The translations under genes and the position numbers were made by a program. Below the pieces are notes generated by a model. The model was not told the origin of the DNA, did no database searches, and saw only the letters and a program-made list of their open reading frames with translations. 64,000 nt of DNA, from positions 42,572,922-42,636,921 of the forward strand of contig JBCNJP010000025.1 in assembly GCA_039602395.1 (NCBI GenBank). Direction: 5' to 3'. This stretch comes from Deinandra increscens subsp. villosa. Its lineage: Eukaryota > Streptophyta > Magnoliopsida > Asterales > Asteraceae. The first letter of the stretch is position 1. Each line of letters opens with the position of its first letter. This document shows positions 35,269 through 46,922 of the stretch, piece after piece.

Positions 35269-37354
35269 CCGGCGAGTCTAAGAAATTGTCGTTTCTCGGA
35301 AGGGTTGGTAGGCGGACTCCAATCCTTGATAGCTTCAATTTTTATGGGATCCATGTGGATTCTAGCTGCGTTGATTACGTGACCTAAGAAATGCACTTCT
35401 CGTAACCAGAATTCGCATTTTGAAAACTTGGCGTACAACTTCTCGTTCTTCATCAGTTCCAGAATAAGCTTCAGGTGCTTTTCATGTTCGTCCTTGCTAC
35501 GCGAATAGATCAAGATGTCATCTATGAAAACGATTATGCATTTATTGAGGTACGGTTTGCAGACGCAATATATCAAATCCATGAAGACGACAGGCGCGTT
35601 GGTTAGTCCGAATGGCATAACGAGAAATTCGTAGTGTCCATAGCGCGTACGAAAGGCAGTTTTCGCAATGCCTTCTTCACGAACTCTCAGTTGATGATAT
35701 CCAGAACAAAGATCGATTTTGGAATAATAACTGGAACCTTGCAATTGGTCGAACAGGTCGTTGATTCGAGGGAGCGGATATCGATTCTTTACGGTAATCT
35801 TGTTCAACTCGCGGTAGTCGATACACATCGGAAAGATCCATCCTTCTTCTTGACGAAGAGAACAGGAGCACCCCAAGGAGAGAAACTGGGTCTGATAAAA
35901 CCTTTGTCAAATAGTTCTTGCAACTGATTTGACAATTCTTTCATTTCAGACGGGGCTAAACGGTAACGGACTTTTGCAACGGGTGCATCTCCGGGTACCA
36001 GATCAATATGGAATTCCACTTGTCTAGCGGGTGGCAAGCCTGGAAGGTCATCGGGAAAGACTTCATGGCAGTCCCGTGCGATGGGAATGTCTTCTAGTTT
36101 CTTTTCCTCGGATCGACTAGCTGTTATGTGAGCTAAGAGGGCAGGGTTGCCTTTGCGCATAAACTTCCGGGCTTTCATGCATGAGATGATGTCTAGCTTG
36201 GTTCCACTACGATCTCCTTGAATTGTCAGAACTTCATCGTCGGGGAGGGGTATCTTTACTCTTTTCTCGTGGCAAATGATTTCGGCACGATTGTTAGTCA
36301 ACCAATCCATTCCAACGACTACGTCGAAACTTCCCAATTGTACCGGCAATAGATCGATTGAGAAGGGATGGCCGGATAAGTTTAAAGAGCAGTTTGGAAA
36401 GGATTCTTCCGTTTCGATTTGTTTACCATCAGCTAGTTCAACTATATACTTAGTGTCTAATCTAGTTGGCGTGACGTTAAGATAGTTTCTAAACTCACTC
36501 GACACAAAGCTTTTGTCGGCACCAGTGTCAAATAGAACGGAAGCAAAATGATTATTGAGTAAGAACGTACCCGTTACAGTGTGGGGATCCTGACGGGCTT
36601 CAGCAGCATTGAGCACGAAGGCTCGTCCTCTGGCAGGTTCTCGTTTGAGCCTTGGGCATTCATTCCTGAAGTGGCCAGTGCTGCCACACTCGAAGCAGAT
36701 TCCAACGGGGTGCGTCTTGTTCGAACGGTTCGGGCAATCGCGGTGAATATGACCTTTTGCCTTGCAGCCTTTGCAGTAGACGTTGCTGCAATCCAGGGTA
36801 TGGTGCAGGTTACATTTTCCACATAGGGGCTGGTTTCCCTTGTATCCAGGTTTTCTTGCATCAGGTGCGGGAGCTGTTACAACATAAGCCTTCACGGCTT
36901 CAAGGGTTTTCTTGGGAAAATCAAAAGATTTCTTCCGCTTTCCATCATGGCCGCGTTTGCGCTTGCGGTCAGATTTCAGTTGGCTAGAGGGAACAGACGA
37001 TACAGGTACAACTTTGGATTCAGCGACCTTGCGAGAGAAAGACAAGCCTTGGCGGTTTGCCTGATAGGTCAGATTGTGAGCCAAACGGATAGCAGCTTGG
37101 AGTGTTGTGGGGTTAGAAGCCATAACACTTCCCTGAATGGCGGGAGCAAGACCCCAGATGTATCTCTTGATTTTCTTGTTAAAGGGGGTCACCATTGTAG
37201 GGCAGATGTGTGCCAATTCGTGGAATCGGCGGGTGTAAGCAGCTATGTCTGATCCATTCATGGTCAAGTTCCAGAATTCGACTTCCAATCGTTGCAGTTC
37301 CTCACGAGGACAGTACTCATCTCGCATGAGTAGTTTCAGTTCGTTCCAAGCCAT
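35269..37354 (-). pseudogene. D2 Gag C-terminus, protease and truncated reverse transcriptase
   Basis: A 516-codon frame (37354-35804) runs from the Gag core through two knuckles and the retropepsin LFDTGADKSFVSS to the start of RT. A 1-bp deletion (about 35829) shifts the frame, and RT motifs (FIDDILIYS) continue to 35269, where the copy is cut by the LTR fusion. RNase H, integrase and chromodomain are missing. Confidence 0.92.
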
Positions 37355-38127
37355 AGTATAGGCCTGGTCCTGTCTGAGGGCTTCGTCCGGGAGGTCACAC
37401 GGGCCTCCAGGACAGCAAGACGGGTGGCAAGGGTAGTGATAGTGGCTGGTGGTGCAAGGCTACGGATGGTGGCATGAAGCTGACGGATCTCACTGTCACG
37501 ACGGGCGATGCAAGCAAAGAGATAAGACACAAGGGGATACCAGAAAGAACAAGGCTAGGTATACCAGAAGGTGTTGGGGTATGAGGTGACAGTGGCACGT
37601 CCTAGGTCTCAGCAGTGGCGGATGGCTCTCCGATCTCAAAAGTGCTGTAAGCAAATCTCACTCGTTTCTTGGGTGGCATCGTCTCTGGGGAGACGGAACT
37701 TTTACGGGACGGCTCAGACTCAGTAACTGGGCTGAAAACGTGTTGTCTACTACGCCTTACTGACTTCCTAGGGGTAAGCATACGGGGGGGGGGGGGGACC
37801 GTTGGGCGTGGAGCGGTAAGGTCGGAATGAGGGCTCACGGTCAGGGGAAACATGGCTAGAAGTGGATAGTGTGACGGTGAGAGTATCTCCGTCCTCATCT
37901 GCATTGGTGATGTCAACAGTGAAGGGCGCGTACTCCTCCGGGTCCTCATCAGTCGAAGAATCGTCCTCCAGCTCGGAGTCAGCATCGTATGGGCCATTGA
38001 GAACGATGGTCGGTGAACGAGGAGGTGATGGAGCCTCTGTAGTGACTGGTGACGCTAGCTGCTCCACGTCGAAGTGTGCCTCAGTCTCAGAGTCAGAAGT
38101 CAAATCAATTGGTCAGTGAGAAGCCAT
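37355..38127 (-). pseudogene. D2 Gag N-terminal part
   Basis: The start codon at 38127 gives MASH then an in-frame TGA at codon 5. The acidic N-terminus then continues (DLTSDSETEAHFDVEQ). A G-homopolymer of more than ten bases (about 37785-37798) shifts the frame relative to D1, and short deletions around 37530-37690 break it further. Confidence 0.85.
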
Positions 38128-38312
38128 GCTGTGACAAAGTTTCCAAGTAATGATGATAATATATATATATATATATATATATTACGTATGATATGTGAAT
38201 CAGTCAAATGGGCAAATAGTGATGCATGCAAGTTTGACTAACAGAGCTTAGGCTATAGTTTAGACCCTATGTATGCAAATCTAGTTCTATAACCTTGGCT
38301 CTGATATCACTC

Positions 38313-41300
38313 GGTCACACCTTGTAAGATTTGTGTCGGGATGCGAAAAGGTTATCACAGTCAAGGTTACGAAAGTACTCTGGATGGTTCAATAACTAGA
38401 GCCGTTTTGGAAATTGTTTAATTGTTGGAGTAAATAGGAGTTTTCCAATATCATTACAGAGCGGATTATTTGTAATGAGAAAAGTAAATTGTTTTAAGTT
38501 TACAACACATAAGTTTCAAAAGATTTTTAGGACATGAGAACGTTAAGTGTTATGTCAGGAAAATCTCCAAAGGCTAAACCATACTCCAGAAAAGCAAATG
38601 GAAGTCCTAAAATGCAATGACAGGAAACAAGTAAGCAGGTCCGATGCATGCACAACAATTAAGTTCAAGTACCTGAGAATTCATACGAGAAAACGGTCAA
38701 CATATAATTGTTGGTGAGTTTCACAGGTTTAAAGTACTAGCAGTTAAAGATTGAACGAAAATAGTAATTTGAAACAGTTCATGTTAATAAGTGACAATAT
38801 CGGATAAGACTAGTTGATAATGTTACCATGTACCTTTAATACCGAAACTGACTGTTTACCCACTCTTGGCACCTTTTGTCCGGTTGGTACCGCATAGATA
38901 TGACATAACAATTTGTACTCTTTGACTAAAAGACGGAGTCACGATTGGAGCTACCAATCAGAGCAGGGGCCTTAACCCAATATATCTATTCAAACATTAC
39001 CGTTTGCAAATGATAATTAATCGGATTTAGTTAATAGTGAGGTTTGGGTTATAGCATGAATGAACATGAGATAACAAGTTTGGACAATGGATAAGCACAT
39101 GAAACAGTTATGATAACAAGGTCTAATTGTCTAACATGGAAAAACGTATGTATGAATTCTCCCCCAAATATAAAAATAGTTAAAAGAAAAAAGGGCCGTG
39201 AAAAACTCACATGATTCAGAAATTGTAGTCGGTAATATGATCAACGGAAAGTGCAAGCCTAGATAATTATAAGACATGCAATTATAATAAGTAATTGGGT
39301 TGACATTAATGTCACTCTAATTAGGTAGGTCAAGTATTGACGTCATAGTAGCCTTAGGTTTAAATGATTTGAAATGTCAAAGTGAAAGTATCCGGTTATG
39401 TATTTATTTGGAAAAATGTAAATTATATATCTTTTATTTAATAAATTATTCAAAAATTCCCAAATAATATCTAGAAATGGAAAATATTTATAGAAATAAA
39501 TATTGAGTCAAAATGAGGGTTTTCATATAAGAAATTGATTATTTTGACTAGTTAGTCGAAAACCAAACGATTTCGCGGTGACCGCCGTTTACACGATATT
39601 TATCCGTTTAGTTAGAAATCAATCAAGTTCAATAAAATATGATTATTCTCCGTCCAAAATGGGTAGATAATTATTTCAAGTGTCGGTTTTCATTAATTTG
39701 CCGGTTTTGTGGATTTTGTGTCGGTTTTGCCGTTTTGGTCCCGTTTGTCCGTTTAATGACACTGTTAGGTTCCTAAATTCACCATATGTATTTGCAAACA
39801 TTTTTTACCATTAATATAACCAGATTTGGGTTCATTTGGACCAGATTTGGGTTCTATTACAAAAATGGTGTTTCCGGGCCCGTCGAGTGTCGATTTTAGT
39901 CCCGGTTTGTGCCCAAATTTAAGTAATTTGTTAAAGGATCTTTTGGCCATGTTCTAAAGTAATTTAATCCATCATAACCTACTGTTTAAAAGTCCAAACT
40001 TTCTGGTCAAAACGGATCTATTGTAAAAAGCATTTTCTAGGGTTTTAAAGGTGTACTTTTGTATGTAAAAGTTTGCTATGGTGAGTTTAAGCACTAGTAA
40101 TCTTTCTAAAGTCCAAGATATCATATTTTGACGATATTAAGAGTTTAAAAACGTGTCATAGGCATCATGGGGTCCAAAGTTACAAGAAGAACACATAATA
40201 CACAACATATACAAAGTTAATGTCTAAAAATGCAAACTAAACAAATACTTGTGTAAAAGTCCTACCAATCCAAGTTTGTACAAAATATTTCAAAGGAAAG
40301 ACTATCATGAGTTCCTAGTAGGTAAATACATGGTGAAACATAAAGATAAATACAAGTAAGTAAGCTTTTATGGTTAAAAATGGTGTTTAGACAACAATGT
40401 AGGTCAAGACTTGCTAATGAAGTGTTCTAGTCATGAAAGGAAACTAAGGATACTTGTTAGAACAAGATTTTACTAAGAAAAGTGAAGATAGAACCTTTAT
40501 AGGAGAAGATGATGGCCATGAATGATGATGGTGATGATGATCCTTGAGTGTTCTTGCTTCCTAGTGTCATAAATCATCAAGAACATGAGTGATTACTCAA
40601 GAGTTTTAGAGAGAGAGTAGAGAGAGAGAGGGATTTACGGTTTCTTAGAGAGAGGATGGAGAAAGAGAGAGTTTTCTTGAAAGATGAAAGTAGCAAATGG
40701 GGCTAGGGTTAAGTAAATATGTTTAAATATGAGAGTGTTAATGAGAAGGGAGTGTTTGGGTGTGGTGTGTGTGGGTTTCGGTCCAAAGAGAACCGAGAGG
40801 GAGTGAGGGACAAGAGAAGGAGAGGGAAGGAAAGTGAGGATGTTTGGGAGTGTTTAAAGTGATAAGAATCTTGAGTGTGATAGAGGTTTAATAAAAGACC
40901 AAGTGTTAGTGTGTGTGTGATGTGTATGGACCGAAAAGAGAAGGAAAGGGGGCTCGGGTTCGAGCCAATGTTTGGTCGGCCGGTTTCTAGCTCACAAGGG
41001 AGATTCAAGGGGGCTTAATCTTGTGTTATGTGGATGCAAAATGGATGGCTCATGGCTGGAAACTTAGAGAGAGAAGAGGGGTTCAAAATGGTGGGAAACT
41101 AAGGACCTTTGGTCCATAGTTTTGGTTGATTGTGGAGACAAAGTCTTACCTATGTAGTCATAGGTTGTAAGGATGTTGGAGGTTGATTAGAAAGACATCT
41201 AAGGAGGTCAACTCAAGTACTAGCCATTAACTAACCAATTGAATGGGAATGGTTGTGGTTGATCTCGGTTAGGAGCCGGTTGAGAAGGGAGGGTCACGGG

Positions 41301-42073
41301 TTTCGAACCCGTGGCCGGTTGGGTCGAGGCGAAACGAGGGAGGAAAGGTGGCGGGTCGCGAAGGGAAGGGAAGAAAATAAATAAATCGAATCGAGTTTGA
41401 ACGTTTTATAAAATATTTATTCACGACGCCGTAAAATAATAAAAAAAAATGAATCGATTTGGATTAAAAGTAATCGAGGGTTAATAACATTGAAAAATCA
41501 CGTTGCATGTTTATATATATTGCTTGCATGTAAAACTACATTTGTCGTGAACGTTAATAAAGTTAAATAAAATGTTTTGGACGTAAAATAAATTGATGTT
41601 TACGTAGGGATTGGATCACAAGTTTCGTTTTGTTGTCGTTGTCTAAACACATTGTTATTTAACATGAAATTGTTTATTAAAGTCATACGTGAAATATGGG
41701 AATCATAAAATGATAATAGGTTGATCGAAGTTTATGACTTAAAATGAACGTAAAATGATGATGATAATAGTAATGGATCCCAAGATAATGAGATCATGCA
41801 TGGGATTTACCACATAGTTTGGTAAATTTAATGAACGAATTCGGCTAGTCGCTTTATTATTATTGACGTTCCAGCGACCATTCCATGCAAAGAAATCATC
41901 ATGTTCAATTATTGTTTTCAACATGATATAGGGCTACGTCAAGGCTATATTCCTATTGTAACTAATGTAATTATGATAAAATTGGCACGTTGCAAGTAAA
42001 TAGTTACGTAACACAGTTAACATATAAGTATATATTATCGGTTTAAGTCCTTGGAAACTTACGGGTTGTTACA
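38313..42073 (-). repeat. Right LTR of array D, full length
   Basis: 3761 bp from GGTCACACC (first base mutated from T) to GGTTGTTACA. It serves as 5' LTR of D2 and 3' LTR of the lost upstream copy. It contains segment 39088-40290, absent from the left LTR. The plus-strand sequence has poorly conserved short frames only. Confidence 0.9.
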
Positions 42074-42236
42074 TTCTCCCCTAGTTGGGAGAATTTCGTT
42101 CCGAAATTCAGCTTGTCATCATGGCTAAGCGGCTGGTACAGGGAAAAGATGGGGATACTTGGCGCGAAACTGGTCTTCGCGTTCCCATGTGAATTCGGAA
42201 CCACGGCGGGAGTTCCAACGAATTTTAACAAGTATC
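42074..42236 (-). pseudogene. Chromodomain remnant of a third, mostly deleted Gypsy copy
   Basis: Polypurine tract (42074-42083) then, on the minus strand, VKIRWNSRRGSEFTWERED, the same chromodomain end seen near 29600 in D1. The copy stops near 42232-42236. Its presence shows the right LTR also ended another element upstream. Confidence 0.85.
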
Positions 42237-42272
42237 TCACTGTCAGCAATCTTTCGATTACTAACAAGTCTT
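42237..42272. other. Filler DNA at the array D / element C junction
   Basis: About 36-40 bp match neither the Gypsy internal region nor, as far as I can see, element C. It lies between the chromodomain remnant and the CTTGA target duplicate. It is probably templated or random filler from double-strand break repair. Confidence 0.5.
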
Positions 42273-42277
42273 CTTGA

Positions 42278-42887
42278 AATACCTCCAAACACTGGAAAAT
42301 AATAAGTTCTTAAAACCCCGACCCTCATCCACAACGATGGTAGGTCGTCCAGTGTCTTCAACAAAATTTTTATTGGCCGTAGAGACAATTTTTGGTCTCC
42401 GATCCTGTTTTGGTTTTATGATTTCTAGTGAACAATTGTCAACTGATGAGTGACAATGAGAACTACTACCCAATTTTTCCGAAGTAAGCTTCTTTTTCCA
42501 TGAAAATTTAGTATTGGGCATTAGTTCACTAAAAATGATGCCATCAAGATCAACATACTTTGTATGTTTGGCATGTGATGATGAATTGTTAGTTGTCGTA
42601 GGACAATTATTTGCATAATGACCCTTCTTACGACAAACATAACATAGTCGACTACCAGTTGGATTGATTAAAATTGGTTTTCCAAACTGATTAGTCAAAC
42701 ATTCATCATAAATTTTTGAAAACATGGGTTTAGATTTCTTTGATTTTTGAAATTTTGGAAAACATTTTGGAGAATCATAAAAACCATAATCATCTCCATA
42801 ACCAAAAAATTTATCGTTATGATAAAACCTGTTTGAGTGAAATGAATCTAAATTGTTAGCGCCTTGTGGTTTAGCATCAGTATACAA
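42278..42887 (-). pseudogene. Element C Gag, C-terminal zinc-knuckle part
   Basis: An open frame with knuckle CYVCRKKGHYANNC (about 42625-42665), a basic/polar region and an end near VDEGRGFKNL that matches the layout of the end of element A Gag. Array D entered at the last codons; the frame after 42273 is Gypsy or filler DNA. It overlaps the upstream frame in another phase, so one frameshift separates them (about 42870). Confidence 0.8.
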
Positions 42888-44133
42888 GAAAACTCTTCAG
42901 AAGAAAGCTTTTCATCTGGTGTAGATACTTTCTTCTTCCAACATTGTGGCTTCTTATCTGAAAACACCTTCTGCTTTTTTATTTTATTTGCTTTGAATTC
43001 CTTCTTGTTGAAATCCTTAATCGGCGTCTCTTTTTCTTCAAATCCCAAACCACGATTCTTTTGCTTGAATTTATCTTGAACAGAAATTGGTATCTCATGA
43101 CCTTGTTTGGCAAGCTTTGTAAATTCAGATTTGATTCCTTTCAGATCATTCTTCCCGAAAATGAAAGAATCATATATCACGATCTCAGAAAACTTTGGCA
43201 CTTTCACGTTTCCTGGATTTCCAATAAACACCTTTTCTTTTTCAAGAAATGTAGATTTGGAATCAAATTTCAACCCATTGATGTAATCAATCTGTTCTTT
43301 ACTTTTCTTCATGGATTTGGATTTTGTTTTCTTTCTTGAACTGGTATCAACAAATTTTGAATAATCATGATGTTCAATACCAGATGGTATAGCTGGAACA
43401 GACATTTTAATGTCCACAGGAGCAGGAACTTGATGAAGACTTGCATCTTTACCATTCTTCTGACTCTTCTCCAACTTATACAAATAATTCAGGAAAGTTG
43501 GTGAATTGTTACAATTTTCAATTTCCTTTGCAAATAAAAAAATCTCTATCTTTTGTTCAGATATTTTCATATTAGCTTCTGACAACTCTTTCTGCAAAGC
43601 AATGTACTTGTCAGACAATTTGTTATAACCACTTATATGACATTGTCTCAAGTGACACTCTTCCAGAACTTCTACAGTAACTTTCTCTACCTGTTTCTGA
43701 TAATAGACAACATCTTGTTTCAAAATGTTATTTTGCATTCGAACCTCACCATTTTTATCACGCAACGTTGTGAGTTCCTCCTGAAGTTGAATTATTCTAT
43801 CAGCAGCTTCGACGGCTATTTTATTAACATTTTCATATTTTTGTTGAAGAGGATAACATTTCTCAAATAAAGCATCAAATGTTTCCTCAACATTTTTCTG
43901 TGCAATCTTTGCGTTATTACAATCTTCAATTAACACTTCTTTCTCTTCAACTAATCTTCCTTAATTCTTACAAAGTCAGAACATGTTGTACAAGAGGAAG
44001 ATACACCTTTTTGAATTTTTGCTTCGTAATCATCATTAATTTTATTTTTCCATTCCTCCAATTCTTTTGTCGGAAAAATATTCTCTTCAGTCAACTTTCC
44101 AACCTTATTGTCTTTGCTCTTCGATAATTTCAT
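42848..44133 (-). pseudogene. Element C Gag, long coiled-coil domain
   Basis: A 362-codon frame (43936-42848) is rich in Leu, Lys and Glu with heptad-like spacing through about 43500, then has a polar tail containing HHDYSKFVD, a motif shared with element A. A preceding piece (44133-43951) is in another frame. The coiled coil probably mediates Gag multimerisation; that is inference from composition only. Confidence 0.75.
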
Positions 44134-44570
44134 ACTTGACCTTTAAGAATCATAAACTCCACAATCTTACTTTGAAACTTCAAATCTTAATCAACTATTT
44201 TTTGAGAAATGTTAGACATATGTTCCTCACATTGTCTCTTTACAATATCCCATATCGTCTTTGCTCTTCGATAATTTCAGACTTGACCTTTAAGAATCAT
44301 AGGCAAAGCTAACAGAATAAGTGCAAAAGCCTTTTCATTTTGATCATACGATTTCCTTTCTTCACTTGAAAAATCTCTTATTTCTTTAAAATCACCACCA
44401 TAAGTTGGATACTTAAATTCATTCGTAACTGGTAACCACAAATTTTTATCAAAATCAACAATATAAGCTCTAAAATTTGTTGCCCAACCATGATAATCTT
44501 CAAGATTTATCAACTTTGGTACATTCTGACGATGACGCTCAATAAACACCTAAATTTCAAACATTTTGGA
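44134..44570 (-). pseudogene. Element C Gag, N-terminal UBN2-type fragment
   Basis: The minus strand codes for NVPKLINLEDYHGWATNFRA, aligned with the start of element A Gag (KVPKLLKLEDYQNWKQRF). It ends at ALPMIL, and most of the Gag core and first knuckle are missing. The gap is marked by a 44-bp direct repeat (44111-44155 and 44258-44302) starting TCTTTGCTCTTCG, so deletion and duplication happened together here. Confidence 0.75.
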
Positions 44571-45289
44571 AATTGTGAAATTTGATATCAAAACTTCAAA
44601 TTCGAAAACGGAGGTCTTAAAGATGGATTTTGGGTACCAAAATTAAGGGTACCTGCCGTTAGGCAGTAAAACTGTAGATCTCTCCGAGACGGTCGTTTGG
44701 CTGGTATTGGGTTCCGTAACTCTTAACGGTTCTCAACTTACGTCAGTTTTCGTGAAACAACCCAAAAATCCAACCTTGTCCGAACTTGATCCAAACTGTA
44801 TATAAACTTGTCCGAACTCCTTCCGAACTGTAAACTTGCCAAACCTTAACCGAAATCTATCCAAACTAAATACACCCGAAACCCTTCCGAACTCAAATTG
44901 TCGAACAGTACCCGAACTGTAACCGAAGGTCTTCCGAACTCTACCCGAACTCTATCTGAACATGACACGAACTCCAAACAAACAGAAATTCAGACGAACT
45001 TCAGAAGAACTCCAGGTTCAGAGAAGTTATTGAGATGAACCTCAGGTTCGAATGACAGTTATCTCACACACTCACAAACTCGACCGAACTGAACAAGTGT
45101 TTGATCAAAAATCTCGATTTTGAGCAGATTTGGATGTGATTTTCAGTAGTCAACGTGATTTTGACAACATAATGTTTCAGAGATGAATTGCACTTGAAAA
45201 GGTCAAAGATTGACTCGTTTTCGAATGAAAAACACTTGATTTTATCAAGAAAACGTACACGATCAAAGCAAACGCAATAGAGCAACCTG
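44571..45289 (-). other. 5' leader of element C with clustered CCGAAC words
   Basis: Between about 44771 and 45090 the plus strand has eight CCGAAC words and several near matches (CCGAAA, CCAAAC, TCGAAC). They are spaced 10-40 bp apart, and the word also occurs in the LTR. No coding. Confidence 0.8.
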
Positions 45290-45301
45290 GCTCTGATACC
45301 A
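45290..45301 (-). other. Primer binding site of element C (initiator Met tRNA)
   Basis: GCTCTGATACCA on the plus strand, two bases from the 5' LTR; the reverse complement matches initiator methionine tRNA. Confidence 0.92.
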
Positions 45302-45303
45302 CT

Positions 45304-45671
45304 TGAAAAACCGTAAGAAGGATGTTACTAGAGGTTTGCTTGATCGTAAGAGTTAGAACCAGATGAAAACGAGACGTAAATAAAAGTTTGTTTATTGAAA
45401 TCACCAAGACTCAATTACAAACTCTGTATAAAGCTCAATCAGAGAAACACACTTAAAACACACACTTAAGAGCTTGTCTCTCGCAACTCGTTACCAAGTT
45501 CAAAGACAAAGTTCCTATTTATACACGTCTGGCCGAACCTCAGCCGAACTTCAAGTTCGCCTGATCCGCACCTCAGGTTCGGACCTGGTACGGCTAGCAT
45601 CATGAACTTGTCTTGATCTTTACATCATCTCGTTCAGATACTTCACATGGTGCACATATTATGTATCAACA
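45304..45671 (-). repeat. 5' LTR of element C
   Basis: Runs from TGAAAAACCG to TATCAACA on the plus strand; 368 bp. It contains CCGAACCTCAG and CAGGTTCGG, an interrupted palindrome of the CCGAAC word. Confidence 0.95.
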
Positions 45672-45676
45672 ATTGT

Positions 45677-46922
45677 TCGATGTGCTTTATAGGCTCGGAA
45701 TTAAATCAGAAAGTATTCAGATGTGATATACATTAAATACTAATGCTTGACCAAGTGGACAATATATTGAATAGATATGTGAAAAAGAAAAATGAGAAGT
45801 CACTGTGTATACATGTGTTCATTTTGCAAAGATTTAAACTTGTTTGTTTTTCTTTATATTGTCAAACGATCGGACTTTCTTTGCGTATCGAAAGATTGAC
45901 CTGATTGTTGTTCGTTTGACGTTCTGCTTTATTTTCTTTGGTGTTTCGTATAATTCATCAGACTCTCTATGCGTGTCTACAAGACCGACCTGATTTTGAA
46001 TTATATAATTTCAACTTGTTTTGATTTTTTTATTTTGCTAAATCTGAGGCCTTATCTGCATATCAAAATATCGACCTTAAGGTAGACGATTTACCATTCT
46101 TATTTCTTTTTGCATGGGACATAGTTGACTATATCATGAATTCAATCACTATGTGTTAAATGTAACAAAGTGTGATATAAAAGCATATCTGAGTATGACT
46201 GGTAATGTGGGGTACACTGGTCAAAGAAAATCTATTCAATCCAATAACATATCCAGATGTTATGAGTATAATTGTACCTGAGTTTAAGATGGACAAATTA
46301 TACCAGTAATCGACATGGCTTGTGTGCTAACGTAATTGAAATTGAAGTGTAGTTCACCATGTCATGTTTAATATGATCCCAAGTTGAGATCTTTCTCGCA
46401 AAAGAAAGAAAAAAATAGTGTCTGATTCTGTATTGCATTTATGTTTCATATCTGAAAAATCGAAAAAAAATTTAGGTGTGTTTTAGCATAAACTTAGAAA
46501 AACTCAAAAAAAAATTCGGTGTCTTTTGATGTAAAGTTTCAAAAAGCCAAAAAGATTTTGTTTCTTATTTGTTTTCGACCGATCGACATGTGATACGAAA
46601 TCAAATTTCAAATTTATATCTTCGATTCTCGAAGAGAAGTTTTGCGCCAAGATTAAATTAATTTTCAAAAGAAAAAGGAAACCGCGTTTCTGTCTTCTGA
46701 AATTGCAGGTTATGTGTGTCAAGACTCAAGCATGGTGAAAATGGGAGTTTGTAGTATCTTTCACAAATGGATCTTGAAGTTCAAAGATTATTCAACAGTG
46801 ATCCAGCCATGCAAGCTCTATTGCTGACAAGAAATTTCAAGTTGAAGATCAGTTGCAACGATGATGAAGATTGAAGACTGAAGTTTAGTTAACATAGATA
46901 CACTACACATTAAGGGGGAGTT
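45677..46922 (+). other. Element A 3' region, second part, with short repeats and polypurine tract
   Basis: Non-coding 1.25 kb. At 46440-46565 there are about three degenerate units around AAAAAGATTTT and GTGTTTTAGCATAAAC, the same kind as in element C (24100-24215). The polypurine tract AAGGGGGAG (46912-46920) abuts the 3' LTR. Confidence 0.75.

Larger units (their letters stand above)
24534..42272 (-). mobile_element. Array D: recombined tandem copies of a chromodomain Gypsy retrotransposon
   Basis: The order on the minus strand is: a short 3' internal remnant (42232-42074), a full LTR (42073-38313), an internal region D2 truncated in RT (38312-35266), an LTR fragment (about 35268-34547), an internal region D1 with gag to chromodomain (34546-29483) and an LTR with a deletion and a solo-LTR insertion (29482-24534). 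Shared LTR and internal sequences show a single family. CTTGA at 24529-24533 and 42273-42277 flanks the array as a target duplication. Three LTRs with two internals imply unequal recombination between copies followed by deletions. Confidence 0.85.
23452..45671 (-). mobile_element. Element C: gag-only copia-type retrotransposon, minus strand, split by D
   Basis: LTRs at 45304-45671 (5') and 23452-23819 (3') are both 368 bp. The target duplication ATTGT is at 23447-23451 and 45672-45676. It has an initiator-Met primer site and a polypurine tract. Without D it is about 4.5 kb and codes only for a Gag with UBN2-type start, long coiled coil and CCHC knuckle. It is related to A in Gag and in the 3' region, but inserted in the opposite orientation within A. 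The LTRs differ at about 27 positions by eye. Confidence 0.92.
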
